A stretch of 64,000 bases of DNA from Epiperipatus broadwayi (lineage: Eukaryota > Onychophora > Udeonychophora > Euonychophora > Peripatidae): NCBI GenBank assembly GCA_028023455.1, contig JAQFVV010012489.1, positions 2,111,881-2,175,880 of the forward strand, read 5' to 3'. The position numbers were made by a program, and so were the translations under genes. Positions 47,910-60,384 of this stretch are shown here, in pieces. The notes below the pieces were generated by a model that saw nothing but the letters and a program-made list of their open reading frames with translations, was not told the origin of the DNA and did no database searches. Position 1 is the first letter of the stretch. Every line of letters begins with the position of its first letter.

Positions 47910-48840
47910 TTAATTACTAATTTAGATATTATTTTTATCATTAAAATGAACTAAATAATATATAATGTAAAAGTTTATCTTGATTTAAACTATATTTTTA
48001 CAAAGTCTAAAATATATTGATAAACATAATGTCATAAGGATTAAATGCAAACTTTTCAGGACATACATTATTATAATGGCCAATTAAAATATGTGATAAA
48101 TAAAATATATTTAAGGTAGAATTTTTAATTTTATAGATTTTGCATATATACAAAAATCAGTTGGTATGCACACTAATACTTGACTTTCAGATCTAGTCTT
48201 TTATAACATTTCTGCTCATAAAAGAATTCTGATAAGAGATATTACAATTTTAAAATTGATTGATTAAAATTATTGTGACTTAGTTTCATATATATTTTAT
48301 CATTCAAATGAAAATGATAGTTAGCACTAACTTCTAGTTTACCTTAAAGTATTATAAATAAATTTCTTCTGACTTTTAATAATTTCAGCAGTTTGTATTT
48401 TAGACATTGTAGTATATAGCTTTTCTAAATGTACACTTGACAGTTCCATGAATCTTTATCCATGCTAGAAAAAGATTTTTTTTTTAAAGATTTTCATATA
48501 ACTATTAATCATTCTTGAATTATTTGATAGGATTTCATGCTTCAAACTGAGGTTGATAAGATAGTAGTGACTTAAAAAATTCTTAACTGATTAACATTTC
48601 GAAACTATAGATAATAATGGTAATGATTAATATTAACATCCTCCATAGGCTTTGATAATTGTTAATCTTTCTTGTTGCATCTATATCTAAGAATTTGAAG
48701 TACACTAAATTATTTAATTTAAGAATATAATCAATTATATAATAAACTTTAATTGTCTTTAAGGCAAAGCAAGTCAAGCCTAACACATGTTTTTTTTTTA
48801 TTAATTAATTTTAATACTCTCAATTATTATAATATCTCCC
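47910..48840. other. A+T-rich sequence, no feature
   Basis: No supported element. Confidence 0.55.
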
Positions 48841-48916
48841 ACTTTCACACCCCCCACCACTCTTAGTGCCATCTCATATTGCTGACCCACCTGATCACAC
48901 ACATGTTGAAAAGATA

Positions 48917-48977
48917 AATAATCACCAATATACGTATTTCATGCTAAACCAGCAATCATCAGTTGGTCTAGATTACT
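48917..48977 (-). ncRNA. Hammerhead-like ribozyme module, family 1
   Basis: CUGAUGA and GAAA are intact. Outer helix I is AGUAAUC/GAUUAUU with a UAG bulge, and inner helix I is ACCAA/UUGGU. Helix II is UGCU/AGCA with a U.U mismatch at the base. Helix III is AUA/UAU with a CG loop. The core is complete and helix II slightly weak. Confidence 0.7.
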
Positions 48978-49308
48978 ATCCTCACACAATCAGTGCTCAG
49001 CTTTATATTAAGATAGCCAATCTTCTTACTTTAATGGACAGGCTCCAATCTATTCCAACTCACAACTCTTTAGCCTTCCATTTCATTGAAAATCTGATGA
49101 TGGAATGTTCAAAGCCCTTGTTAGTGCCAAGGTTGTTATCTTACCCATGTTGACATAACCTTGGCACTAACAAGGGCTTTGAACATTCCATCATCAGATT
49201 TTCAGTAAAGATTTGTGAGCTGGAATAGAGTGAAGTCTATCCATTAAAGTAAGAAGATTGGCTATCTTAATATAAAGCTGAGCACAGATTGTATATATGT
49301 GTGAGGAT

Positions 49309-49369
49309 AGTAATCTAGACCAACTGATGATTGCTGGTTTAGTATGAAATATGTATATTGGTGATTATT
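49309..49369 (+). ncRNA. Hammerhead-like ribozyme module, family 1
   Basis: The plus-strand partner of 48917-48977. CUGAUGA and GAAA are intact. Helix II has one G.U (UGCU/AGUA). The helix III loop is UG. Predicted cleavage is after 49357. Confidence 0.68.
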
Positions 49370-49629
49370 TGTCTTTTCAACATGTGTGTGATCAGGTGAG
49401 TCAGCAATATGAGATGCCACTAAGAGTGGTGGGAGTGTGAAAGTCTGAGTTCGAACCCTGCATATATTACAAATATAAATGCAGGTTTAAGCGTGTACAA
49501 TGTATTAAGATCTCCCATTGTAGTGTTAAAAGAAATAAGAATTGGTAATTTTTTTTTTCAAATGATTAAAAAAAAAATGAAAATTTGTACAAATATAAAT
49601 TTTATAATTCATTCACATATATAATCATT

Positions 49630-49715
49630 AAAGTCAGTCAATACTTAGACAATTCCAATATCAATAACAATGAACAATCTCAATCTGTTGTCAAGGCAAC
49701 CTCCTTTTATCAATA
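49630..49715. repeat. Half copy of the 35.9 kb foldback
   Basis: CAATACTTAGACAATTCCAAT, TATCAATAACAATGAACAA and CTGTTGTCAAGGCAACCTCC match one arm of the element at 35914-36098. Confidence 0.75.
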
Positions 49716-49953
49716 AAGCTGTATCCTTATTTTTTCATGTTATTCAATTAAAAGAATGTAATGTAGTTGATAATTAAAATATATTTAAATAATATTAACA
49801 TGAAATAATATATGAGATATCAACAGCAGGTAAAAATAACTATTTTACTGCAATTTTAAAAAATAATGTTTTAGATGATTTTAAACTGCTATTTCTAACC
49901 CATTATTGTTATTTTATATATATAAATATATTTTAATTTTCAATTACATTATG

Positions 49954-50068
49954 TTTTTTTTTCTATATGTCATAGCATCGACCAGGAGGTGAACCCACAA
50001 CAACCGTCTGTAACCAACTGCTTGCTTGTAAGGTGGCTGTGCTGACCTCTCGGCTAACAACGCGTGAC
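49954..50068 (-). mobile_element. tRNA-derived SINE, full length
   Basis: Minus strand. The head GTCACGCGTTG leads into the A box GTTAGCCGAGAGGT, then CAGCACAGCCACCTTACAAG, the B box GGTTCACCTCC (49985-49995) and GATGCTATGACATATAG plus an A run. The ends pair as an acceptor stem would. The C-C-G-A-G-A-G-G wording and long variable segment recall class II (Leu/Ser-type) tRNAs. TTATGTT near both ends may be a target duplication, but this is weak. Confidence 0.85.
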
Positions 50069-50069
50069 T

Positions 50070-50775
50070 ACTTTATGTTGTTTTATATTATTAATGTGAC
50101 CAAAGCTTTGCATGCATTAATAGAATAATAATTAAAATAAAAGAATATAATGTTGTTGATTATTGAAATATATTTCTAATTTATATATATAAAAAGGATA
50201 TATTCTGAGCAGTAAAAGTGTTTTAATATTTTATTATCTAAATTCCATTTTTGTTTATGATGTATTGAAAACCAAATAAAAATTTCCCTTGCTAATTCTG
50301 TCCATTTCTCTAGCTGTTCCAGGTCATTGTTAGAAAGTTTTATTATTAAAATATACTTATATAGTCCATTTTCCAACACTAACTGTATCCTTGCATTAGT
50401 AGAAAGTTTAATAATTAGGAAATATTTATGTATTCCATTTTTATGTTTGATGTATTGAGTAACAACATTTTTACATGCTAATTTTCTTCATTTCTCTACC
50501 CCCCCCCCTACATGTTAGTAAAAAGTTTGATGCTTAAATATATTCACATAATATTTAAATTAAATAACTATCAAATGGAATCTCACAAAAAAACATAAGT
50601 TTCATTAAATACAATAAACAATAATTTTAGAATAAATTATTTTTTATGTCGCACTTGCTAATTTTTAAAAGGCTATAAAATTTTAATGTCATAATATATA
50701 CAAGTGAGAAATTAAATATATGGTCCAAACAAAGTTTAAATAATTTAAAATATATTTATTTAATAAAATTTTACC
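50070..50775. other. A+T-rich sequence, no feature
   Basis: No supported element. A run of nine C lies at 50500-50509. Confidence 0.55.
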
Positions 50776-50780
50776 TGGAT

Positions 50781-51270
50781 TACCAAAATCTAATACTCAG
50801 ACCACAACATTTTATTTCATGATGTGAAAATATACTTAAAGAGAAATGGAAAAAGTTTATCAAATTCAGCAGTAATTTCTTCCTGTATCTATGACATTTT
50901 AAAATTTATTTTTTGCATATTGAATATGTTTAAACTGACATCCTCAAAGTTTAATTTCATCGTAAAAGTTTATTTACCAAAATCTAATACTCAGACCACA
51001 ACATTTTATTTCATCATGTGAAAATATACTTAAAGAGAAATGGAAAAAGTTTATCAAATTCAGTAGTAATTTCTTCTTGTATCTATGGCATTTTAAAATT
51101 TATTTTTTGCATATTGAATATGTTTAAACTGACATCCTCAAAGTTTAATTTCATCGTAAAAGTTTATTAAATTCAGTAGTATTTATCTTATTATACCAAT
51201 GCTATTTCAAATTTTACTTTAACATATATTAAATATATATTTAAATTGAAATCCTAAAAGATTATCAAAT
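50781..51270. repeat. 194-base tandem duplication with worn third unit
   Basis: Unit 1 starts TACCAAAATCTAATACTCAG at 50781 and unit 2 starts identically at 50975. They differ at only a few positions (for example CAGCAGTAATTTCTTCCTG against CAGTAGTAATTTCTTCTTG). From about 51163 a diverged third partial unit follows (AAATTCAGTAGTATTTATC). The 65-codon frame at 50824-51021 is a by-product. Confidence 0.92.
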
Positions 51271-51274
51271 TCAT

Positions 51275-53530
51275 TATTCTATCTAATTTAAATTGTCATT
51301 ATTCAAATGATACATTAAATACTTGATTACAGACACAATTTAATTAATATAAAAAATATTTACAAAATCAAATTTTACTTTGCTTTACTAAAAACTATAC
51401 TTTTCATTAATTTTTTTTTCCAATTTAATAATCTTTTAATCAGCGTTACCTTTTTTTTGTTTTTTTATAACATTTGAAAACAATTACGATATACATTTAC
51501 CCACATTTTTAATGGCAAGCTACAAATTTTTAAACAAAGCAAAAATGTATATGCTAATAAAATTCTATAAAAAAAAATGAAAGAGAACCATGCAAGATTC
51601 TTCAAGATTGGTGTAATATTTATTGAGTTATAAAGTTTCAAACAAACAAATAAAGAAACTCTCACATTTATATAGTAATATGGATATATATTGTAATGGA
51701 ATAAAAATGTGATAAATACAGAGAAGAAAGAGTTTAATATGCCATGGGAATTGAGGCACCAAATTGTAATAGAATGGTAAGGATGATAAGGTGTGCAAGA
51801 TTCACCAACTAGCTCACATTCAAGCCTTCAGTTAGTGTTTCCAAATTATAACAGTACAAAAATTGTATGCAAGGTTCATTTTTATTCAGTACATCTCATG
51901 AATTGCAGCATGCAAATTATAATAATATAAAATATATGTCTTCTATCAGATAAAATTTTTACCACCATATATTTGACCAGAATTGCTTGTGAGAAATGTG
52001 GTTTCAAAGTTATTACTTGGATTCATTAATAATCTGATCCTGATCTTGTGGCATGCATTCTTCAAATGTAACAATGTCTTATTGCATTATATAGGAAATC
52101 CCTGAACTCTTCCAGTGCTTAGGAGTTAAATTTCTTGTTTTCTCTCCCTCACTTTGAATATAGAGATTGAAGTGATATCTCTAATTTGTCATTAAGTGTT
52201 TTGAGCAGCACAAGGTTGACAGTAGGGATAGTGCTTTGTCCAAGTCAAGCTCTGCTGAAAGCAATGGGTGTTTCTTGAGTATTCAAGATCTTACGTTTTC
52301 ACAAAGGAAAGCAATATCACTAACTTTATTCAGGATTTTTAAAATTTGATTAGCTTGCATGTAGAAAAACATTAGATGCATGTAAATTAGTTAATTTTCT
52401 AGATAGTCTGGACAAAAATATTCAAATGAGCCAATATTAGCCATTTTAAAACATTTTCAGCCATGGGAAAAAGTTTTGTGACTGCACCAAGTCTATTGTG
52501 TATATATAAACCTAGCATAAACATGGTCTCGCACAAATATGGTTATATATTTGTTGAACGTTTCCAGATAACATTGGCTAGATGTGAAGTCTAGTTGCCA
52601 TGTAATTATTGAGATAAGGGATTTCAAGGTGCCCTTTTAAAAGTATTTAATGCTTTCACATATAGTATGGCAGCTTAATGTGTTAGATTTGAATTCTAGA
52701 AGCTTCCTGTATTAACAATATTATGTACAATGTGAATACTATGTCATTCAGCTCTATCACTTATTTGTTGGTGTCTGGACTGATCTTCAAAAAGACTGCC
52801 ATTTTATACTTGTCTCTTACCACAATGTAAGCAGGTGAATTTACTGAACAATGTCACACTTGAACTTGCTTTGATCACTGTTTAATTTATTTATCCATTG
52901 ATTAATTTTATCTATTTATCAATTCATTGGTTAGTGCAATGATTGTTGAATCTGAGCATGTCCATTGTTTGCGGAAAATTATTTCATTTAAAAATTGATC
53001 CGTAAGATTCTAAAATAAAATAATATGATTATAAAACAATATGGTAAATTTTCAACTCACTGGACATAATATTAAAGAGCTTTCTATTGTAAAATAATAT
53101 CTTCATTAATGTGGAAGTAAATGAATATCAAAAGACTTCACAGTAAATTAGAGCATAAGAGAGTCTAAGTTCACTCAAAATCAATATTAATAACGTTCAT
53201 AAAAATGATATAACTAAGAATAAAATATTTTAGAGAGGTAAAATTGAGTGAAATGTCACAGTATTTTAAAAGTAAGGTTCACTGCAAAAAATAAGTGGTA
53301 GCATCACAAGATAACAAACAAAATAAAGCATCATATGATAAATATGAATGATTAGTGGTGTACAAATGAGAAATCTTTTTCAAAAACTGGAGCTTTATTT
53401 GTAATTCAATGAAGACACTGTTCTCAATTTTTCATTTGAATAATAGGGAATTAACTTTTAATATAACATTTTTCAATAATAGACTGAAATGTAATCCCAC
53501 CCTATTCTATTTCAAAATAATTTTTTATCA
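51275..53530. other. A+T-rich sequence, unassigned
   Basis: The part 51720-52980 is less A+T-rich and shows short coding-like phrases on the minus strand, but I could not assign any to a family. Nothing else is supported. Confidence 0.4.
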
Positions 53531-53535
53531 TAGAC

Positions 53536-53712
53536 TAATACATTTAAAGATCAGCCAATCAAACTATTGTGCATGCACTTTTTACGAGTGTTAATAATAG
53601 ATGAATACTTTCATTCCCAACATGAGATATAGTAGGGGAATGAAAGTATTCATTTATTATTAACACTTGTAAAAAGCACAAGCACAATAGCTTGATTGGC
53701 TGATCTTTAAAT
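53536..53712. repeat. Palindrome with about 80-base arms
   Basis: AGATCAGCCAATCAAACTAT on the left (53549-53568) pairs with ATAGCTTGATTGGCTGATCT on the right (53688-53707). The arms continue inward through TACTTTCATTCCC / GGGGAATGAAAGTA. The loop is about 20 bases (AACATGAGATATAGTA). No ribozyme core is present. Confidence 0.85.
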
Positions 53713-53714
53713 GT

Positions 53715-55605
53715 ATTACAATTATAAACATAGCGCTATATAAAATAAATGCTTATTCACATAGACTAATCTATTTTTCTAAGATTAGATCAAAATTTTT
53801 AGGAATTTTCTTCTTCAGAAGTCAGTTGACACTGCTTTTGTTGTGATGCAAATAATTTAAGAACAGCTTCTTTCAGATGAGTATTTTCTTTTGATGAATA
53901 TTTGCATCTGTTGGAAGAAAAGGCTAATAAATTTCTTTATTCCCTGTTCTTTCTAGCATTTCTCCAGCAAATATTAGCAGTTGCTTTACAGAAAATGTAT
54001 TAAAAACTGTTAAATATATTGGACATGCCTGAAACTCAAGATAATGTTTCATGATCTAAGACAAGTTTCAAATCAAGATGACCTTTTGAATAGTAAAACA
54101 AAAATCTACAATCAAAGAATTATGGCATAAAAACAGAATTCTTATGATGTTCCTTTATTTTTTCAGATCTCACACTAAAGACAACTGAATATGATCTTTC
54201 TGTGATACAACTGTAGTCTCATTAATAAATTAAAAACATCTATAGTCATTACACTTACTTGCTTCATAAGTGGAATTTATCAGTCTCTGATCTATATAAA
54301 TGTGAGTGAGCCCAAATCTATGTTTGCAATTGCAAAAGTGAAAGACTTATTAAAGTCATTGATGATTCCATCTCCTAGTTAGAAATTATGCAGATTATTT
54401 ATGATATTTTTCTGATATTTAAACTGCCAACAATTCTTACATCTTGTAATAAATAATAACATATTGGTTTGTATAAAAATCAACTTAATTTTTTTATTTA
54501 GAGTTAGAATGTTTTTACTTGATTACAGGTAGGTTATTATGATAATAATGGTAAGATAATGTCACCCAAAACTGTTCAATTGTAGAATAATGCCCATGAT
54601 AAAAGCTTGGTGACAATGATATGGACACACTATAACTAGTAGCAATTAAAGCATTTTTCTCAATTATTTTTATTAACAATGCAAACATTATTATAGAAAA
54701 AAAAAGGATTTAAATTCTATTATGAATTAATTATTATAACTGTTAACAATTTGGCTCTCATTAGACCTTTGTAGGAGGTATGATTTAATTCTGAATTGCT
54801 TTGTTTGATTTGAACCCTGTTACAAAAGAGTATGAGTGAAATACATTAACCATTTAAAGGTGTGAATTTATACATATAATATATTATTATTCAATACTTG
54901 TATTCCTTCGGAGTTATATATATATAATATTATAATTAAATATTGATAAATACAGTAAAATAAATATATATAAAGCACAACTTTAAAATTTTTTAATCCA
55001 CCTAGGAGCACTTTCGAATAGCTTGTAGTCTTTGTCAATTAAGACTAATGTTTTTTTTAAAGGTATCTTCAAACACACTCTCAAAGTCTAACCTTTTCAC
55101 AATTTACTGATTTTTATGTTTGCTATCTGTCTATTTATCAAGTCATGCTTACATTTATATATTAACATAACTTCCTGTATTTTTCTTTTATTATTGTTTC
55201 TTTTAATTTGCAATATTTTCACATTATAATCAAAATTAAAACCATGTATACATGTTATGAAATAAGTCTATGAATGATCCATTTTCTTTTCTATAATTCT
55301 TAGCTCAACCTATATTTCTAATGAAATTGTTTTATTATATTATTGTTAAAATAAGTTTGTTTACAAATAAAAGCAGAAACATCTGCAAAGTGATTAATTA
55401 ACATGCAGCTAAAATATATATACATATCTACCCTAATATAAAAGTAACATTAAGATCATATTATTTGAGATGTTTTTAATAGATTTCTTTAAATTTATTT
55501 TTGGTTTCTTTCAAAACAGTTATTTACATTTTACCAAGATTTCCTTTGTCAAATTGAATCTTCTCATTTTCATAAATAAAATACTTTATTTTGTTTCTTG
55601 ATAGT
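53715..55605. other. A+T-rich sequence, unassigned
   Basis: A minus-strand stretch at 53880-54000 reads EMLERTGNKEIY and PFLPTDANIHQKK. It is protein-like, but I cannot place it in any family. Otherwise nothing. Confidence 0.4.
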
Positions 55606-55619
55606 GTTACCAATTTTCA

Positions 55620-56012
55620 CGTATACTTATTATTCTCCAGTACATGAGAGTCAGAATGACTAATAGTCTGCATGGATAGGATGACAACTTTGGCACTAAC
55701 ATAGGCTTTGAACATTTCATCATCCCATTTTCAAAGAAATGGATGGCTAAAGAGTTGTGGGTTGGAGTAGTTTGAAGCCTCTCCATTAAAGTATGAAGAT
55801 TGGCTACCTTAATATAAAGCTGAGCACTGACTGTATATGTGTGGAGGTAGTAATCTGGACCAACTGATGATTGTTGGTTTAGCATAAAATATGTATGTTA
55901 GTAATTATTTATCTTTTCAACATGTATGTGATCAGGTGGGTCAGCTATATGAGATGGCTTGGAAAGTTGAGGATTGTGTGAAAGTCTGAGTTTGAACCCC
56001 TACATATTATTT
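55620..56012 (+). mobile_element. Foldback family 1, single copy (subfamily b)
   Basis: Landmarks in order: GTACATGAGAGTCAGAATGA, ACTTTGGCACTAACATAGGC, GGATGGCTAAAGAGTTGTGG, CTCTCCATTAAAGTATGAAG, module, CAACATGTATGTGATCAGG and AAGTCTGAGTTTGAACCCC. Confidence 0.87.
55849..55909 (+). ncRNA. Hammerhead-like module, family 1, mutated
   Basis: CUGAUGA is present, but GAAA reads AAAA and the 3' strand of inner helix I reads UUAGU. It is expected to be inactive. Confidence 0.62.
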
Positions 56013-56068
56013 ATTTATAAGTGAAATAAAAAATATCGCAATATATCTAGAGTTGCTTAAAAGATCAT

Positions 56069-56235
56069 TAAGATTTTTGGCATTTGATCACAGCTGTAAT
56101 TTTATTGGGAGTAGATTCCATACTATGTTCACATATTAAGTTCAATATTAAGATTCTAGGATTTGCTAAGTATTTTATTAGGCCATAATTTTTAAGATCT
56201 TTTGCTACTACTGCTTCTATCACATCATAGAGAAA
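56069..56235 (-). other. Unassigned 55-codon coding-like stretch
   Basis: The minus-strand reading FLYDVIEAVVAKDLKNYGLI, YLANPRILILNLICEHSMES, TPNKITAVIKCQKS ends at a stop at 56069-56071. Residue composition is more protein-like than the background. I do not recognise the family; a transposon relic is the likeliest source. Confidence 0.3.
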
Positions 56236-56239
56236 TTAA

Positions 56240-58120
56240 TTAAGAGCTTATATTCTTAAAGTAAATATTTCCTTTATTCGTAATACGCCATATGTAGTTA
56301 TTCTAAATTTTCTCATTGTCTATTAAAAACTCAAATCAAAATTCATTTCACCTTCTTTTTGTAAATAATTGAGGCTTTCCAGTTCAGTAAAAATATTAAC
56401 AAGTTCTATAATTGGATCATTTCAACTTCCAGTTTTTTTATTTCAATAATTTGAATGAAATTTTGAATGTTATTATAGGGAGGATTATACATACCCATAT
56501 TCCAATGTTAATCAATCAGTTGCCAACTCTTTTATACTCTGTTTTTTTAACTGGACCAAAGAATGTATCTCTCAAAATATGTAATTATCTGTGACACTAT
56601 TTAATATCAGTATGATTTTTTGTGGTTAATCAAGAATGAAGATGTACTATCTAGCACTATGGTTCTCTCATTTGAAAATACTTCAAAACTTAGACTAGTC
56701 AGGCATTCTGAATTGATTTGCATTGATATATTAATGGGAAAAAATGTTGATTAGTCCTAACCCATTTAATTATCTGGGATTCATCAGCATTTAACATAAA
56801 TCATTAGTTTGTAGACTTAAATAAGTTATATTATATTATGTCAAATGAGGTCATGTGACATATGACTTGATTTCTTTGTAATTTTAGATAAGTATATACT
56901 ACTATTAGAATGCTTGAATAAATCGCTAAAGAATTATATTTTTTTACATTTTAGCATTTTTTATTCAGTTGTCTGACAATTTTGACTATCAAGAACTTTT
57001 CTTCAAATAATAAAATACTATAATAACTGAATAAAAAACATCGTTAAAAATGATTTTTTAGAGATTTATTTAATATAAACAATTTAAAGAGAATGAAAAT
57101 ATGTTGAACATCTTGGAAAGATGCTTGAATCTCAGATTATTATTTTATATAATATATAAAAATAGAGGCAATTATAGATTGTGTTTATTCTAATCCCACA
57201 TTCTTGACCAATGAGAAAAGCCACTTGTATTTATTAATTAATCAAGATTTCAATAATAATTATGATTAGTAATATAGTTGATAAGTGGAATAATGTGATT
57301 TTGTTATTAAAGAATATCTTGTTAATTAAATTGTCTAATGAAGTGATGGTATTTATAATTCAATGTATTAATATTCACATATGCATTCATTTTTAAAAAA
57401 AATGATTATTTCATTGACACATGGAAAAAAAAAAGCAAACAGTAATGGTCATGTCATGTTTTAGTGATACTGGTAGAAATTCATCAGAAAAAATGGATTT
57501 CTTCTAGAAATTTTAGCATTATGGATTTAACCAATGTTACTAAAGACACAACAATAATTATTGTAATGACTAAACCTTAACTTTGGTCACATATCTGCTG
57601 TGATATCATTTAACAATACCATAGTAATATTTAACATGCAATCATTGCAAACTCTGATTTTGCCCACTTATAGCATTAATTTTTTCAGAATGGCAAGTTT
57701 TTGTTATACAGTAGCTCATTGAAAGCATATGCTAACAATCCCATTTTTATTCATTAAAAATTTGAAAAGAGTAACCTTCGTATGTTATAATTAAGGGCAA
57801 TTTTTATTTATATTAAGAGGTTCTCTATTTTAGATTTAACTTAATATTTATGTATTAAATGCTATGATTTTAAGTGAGGCCAACTGTCTCAACTGGTACC
57901 TTATGCAAATTTCACATCACTGCTCATACTGTTGCTCTAAATTTAAGTTGGTGGAATTATATTATAGTTGTAGTAAGCAAAGCAAATACTGTTGTCAATG
58001 AACCAGTGTTACTATTTGAACATAATAGTCTACCTTTTATTTACTCCAATATGCCTTTGATCAAAAACTTAAAATTCAAAATTACAAATAATTATCTACT
58101 CATTATATTTCTGTTCCAGT
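56240..58120. other. A+T-rich sequence with a family 3 terminus
   Basis: At 56848-56872 GGTCATGTGACATATGACTTG is the complement of the family 3 end, so a worn family 3 fragment may precede it. A 111-codon frame at 57874-58209 runs into the SINE and has no recognisable domain. Confidence 0.45.
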
Positions 58121-58126
58121 TATTTC

Positions 58127-58232
58127 TTTTTTTTTTTCATATGTCAAAGCATCTTCCGGGAAGCGAACCTGTGACAACCGTCTGCTTGCTTGCAAGGCTG
58201 CTGTGCTGACCCCTCAGCTACCAACACTTGAC
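58127..58232 (-). mobile_element. tRNA-derived SINE, full length
   Basis: Minus strand. GTCAAGTGTTGGTAGCTGAG (A box at 58209-58222), CAGCAGCCTTGCAAGCAAGC, ACGGTTGTCACA, B box GGTTCGCTTCC (58159-58169), GATGCTTTGACATATG and a 12-base A run. The 5' GTCAAG and 3' CTTTGAC ends can pair, like a tRNA acceptor stem. No clear target duplication was seen. Confidence 0.87.
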
Positions 58233-58234
58233 AG

Positions 58235-60318
58235 TGCTCTAACATTACAATGGTCTCACAATCAATTGATTAGTCAATATTATTGTTGCAGTGACAAATT
58301 TTCCCAGCAGTCATACCAAAAATAAGCTGTTAATCAATGCTGAGAAATTTTCAAGAAAAGCATGTTTTATGACTTTTAAAAAGATTCTTGAAAAAAAAAA
58401 AAAGCAATTGCAATTACATAAGAAGCATGGTGCTTGAGAGGTCATGTCAAATTTGAATTACAAAAACATAGGTGGAGCATAACAGTACTATTTAATTGGC
58501 CAAATATTTTTCTCATCTGAGATTACAACCTCTAACTCTTAAATTCACTCCCCTATCATAAGACACGGTTGCCAGACTATAAAATACTCTTTTATCTATT
58601 ATGCTTTTCTAGTGGCAGAATGGTTCCCAAATCATACTCTAATATTTCCCATTGTCTCCGCATATATTTTTTTACTATTACCATGAGTATGCCATTTAAC
58701 GCAAACTTTTCTAATTAATAGATGCACATAATAAGCATGTAACAGAGTCATGTGATATTTATCATCGTCTTTCCACAATCCTTAGCTAAAATTTTTAGAG
58801 ACTTTTATAACCAAAATTCTAAATTATATTCATAATACTTTTTTTTTTTTAAAAAAAAAAAAAACAACAACACATTTTTGGACTTCTTAAATTTTTTTTA
58901 TTTTATTTTTATATATAAAAAAAAATCATTTCTTTGTTACAATTCATAAACCCGAGACAGTTAAAACCAACATTAGTCATTTTTGGCCTAATGATTAACT
59001 AGAAAAGCAGTAATTGTAAAACTTCCAAAATCATAGATATATATAAAAGGAAAACACATATAAATGATTTTGACTTCATTATTATATATGGGATAAAATA
59101 ATTACACAAAATAAATAAAAGATTAAATACCTAAATTACAGTTGTGTTCTTTTATATAAAGCCATTCCAAATATGAATTTTTTAGATGTATGTACAATGG
59201 TTAATTTTCATTTTTAAAAGCAAATTCAATATTTTTTAAAAAATTATTTAATTGGAGACAAAGTACCCAATTAAGACTAAACTATAATATATTTCTACCG
59301 CGCATTATATATTTACATATTTTTCATATATAAATGTATTTACAGTTTATAATGTTATATATCTTTTTTTTTTTGTTGTCATTTAGATTATTTCTAATTC
59401 CTACGTATTCAATAATGAAATAAATTGAACACTAATATATCTATTACACTTTTGTAATTTAATGTTCTATGTTGCTAATTAAGATATTTATTTTTTATTG
59501 ATTTACAACGTTAATTCTAATCATATTTCAAATTTGGTAAACTATAGAGTGGTCAGAAATTTATCAAGGGAGACGCAATAAAAAAAAATATCGAAGTTTG
59601 TTTAAATAGAAGTATAACGCAAAAATAATATAGAAATATATATATATTATTGAATACGAGTTACACGATCTAGTTTGCAAAGTGTAAGCAAGATGTATCA
59701 GTATTATACTTCACCCTCATACTTTTCTGTGGTCCATCATTATGACTAGTTATTGCATATGTGGTTTGAATCTTTAGTCTCATACAAGTATGGAAAGGGA
59801 TAAATCTTATTACTAAAGATTTTAAATCTGTACATTCTATGGTTTAAATTTATTTTTACATAGCAATTCGATTTAGTTTATTTCTATACTTACAAATTTC
59901 AATTGTTAAAAATGATTGATAGGAGAGATACAATTGCTCCTCTGGCCATCATCACTGCTAGCAATTTCCTTAGAAATATAATAGGAATTAACATTGTAAA
60001 TTCATATACTTTAGCAATAACAAAAATATAATCATAACAACACTAGATCTGTTTGTTAGTATGATGGTGAATATAGTTGCACACATTATATAATTTCTAA
60101 CATGATGAACAGAAAATTGTCAACTTATATATGTATTTCGAATGCATACATGTAAATGTATATGGACAATCATAATTTTTTAATGCTGTTTATTTTTAAT
60201 TTATTTAAAACTAAAATTTTTCAGTTGCATTAGCTATATTTCAAGTCTTTTAAAAGGTACATATAGACAGCACTTATCATATTAGACAGTAACACTGTCT
60301 ACAGTATTTATTTGCAGG

Positions 60319-60320
<2 letters not shown>
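58235..60320. other. A+T-rich sequence, no feature
   Basis: Only homopolymer palindromes (T run into A run at 58838-58864). No element supported. Confidence 0.55.

Positions 60321-60321
<1 letters not shown>

Positions 60322-60381
<60 letters not shown>
60322..60381. repeat. (AT)n microsatellite
   Basis: About 30 uninterrupted AT units. Confidence 0.98.
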
Positions 60382-60383
<2 letters not shown>

Positions 60384-60384
60384 T

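Larger units (their letters stand above)
48845..49475. mobile_element. Foldback family 1, head-to-head pair (subfamily b)
   Basis: The left arm 48845-49140 (minus sense) and right arm 49155-49475 (plus sense) are inverse complements around a short centre (GTTATCTTACCCATGTTGAC). The near-identity of CCTTGGCACTAACAAGGGC on both sides of the centre suggests a recent or repaired palindrome. The right arm ends GAGTTCGAACCCTGC; the left arm stops about 30 bases earlier. Each arm has one ribozyme module. Confidence 0.9.

Noticed and set aside
58127-58232. Functional tRNA gene
   Set aside because: It has A and B boxes, but the body is too worn in the anticodon arm, it carries a poly-A tail, and the same sequence recurs at 43.3, 47.8 and 49.95 kb. 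It is a SINE.
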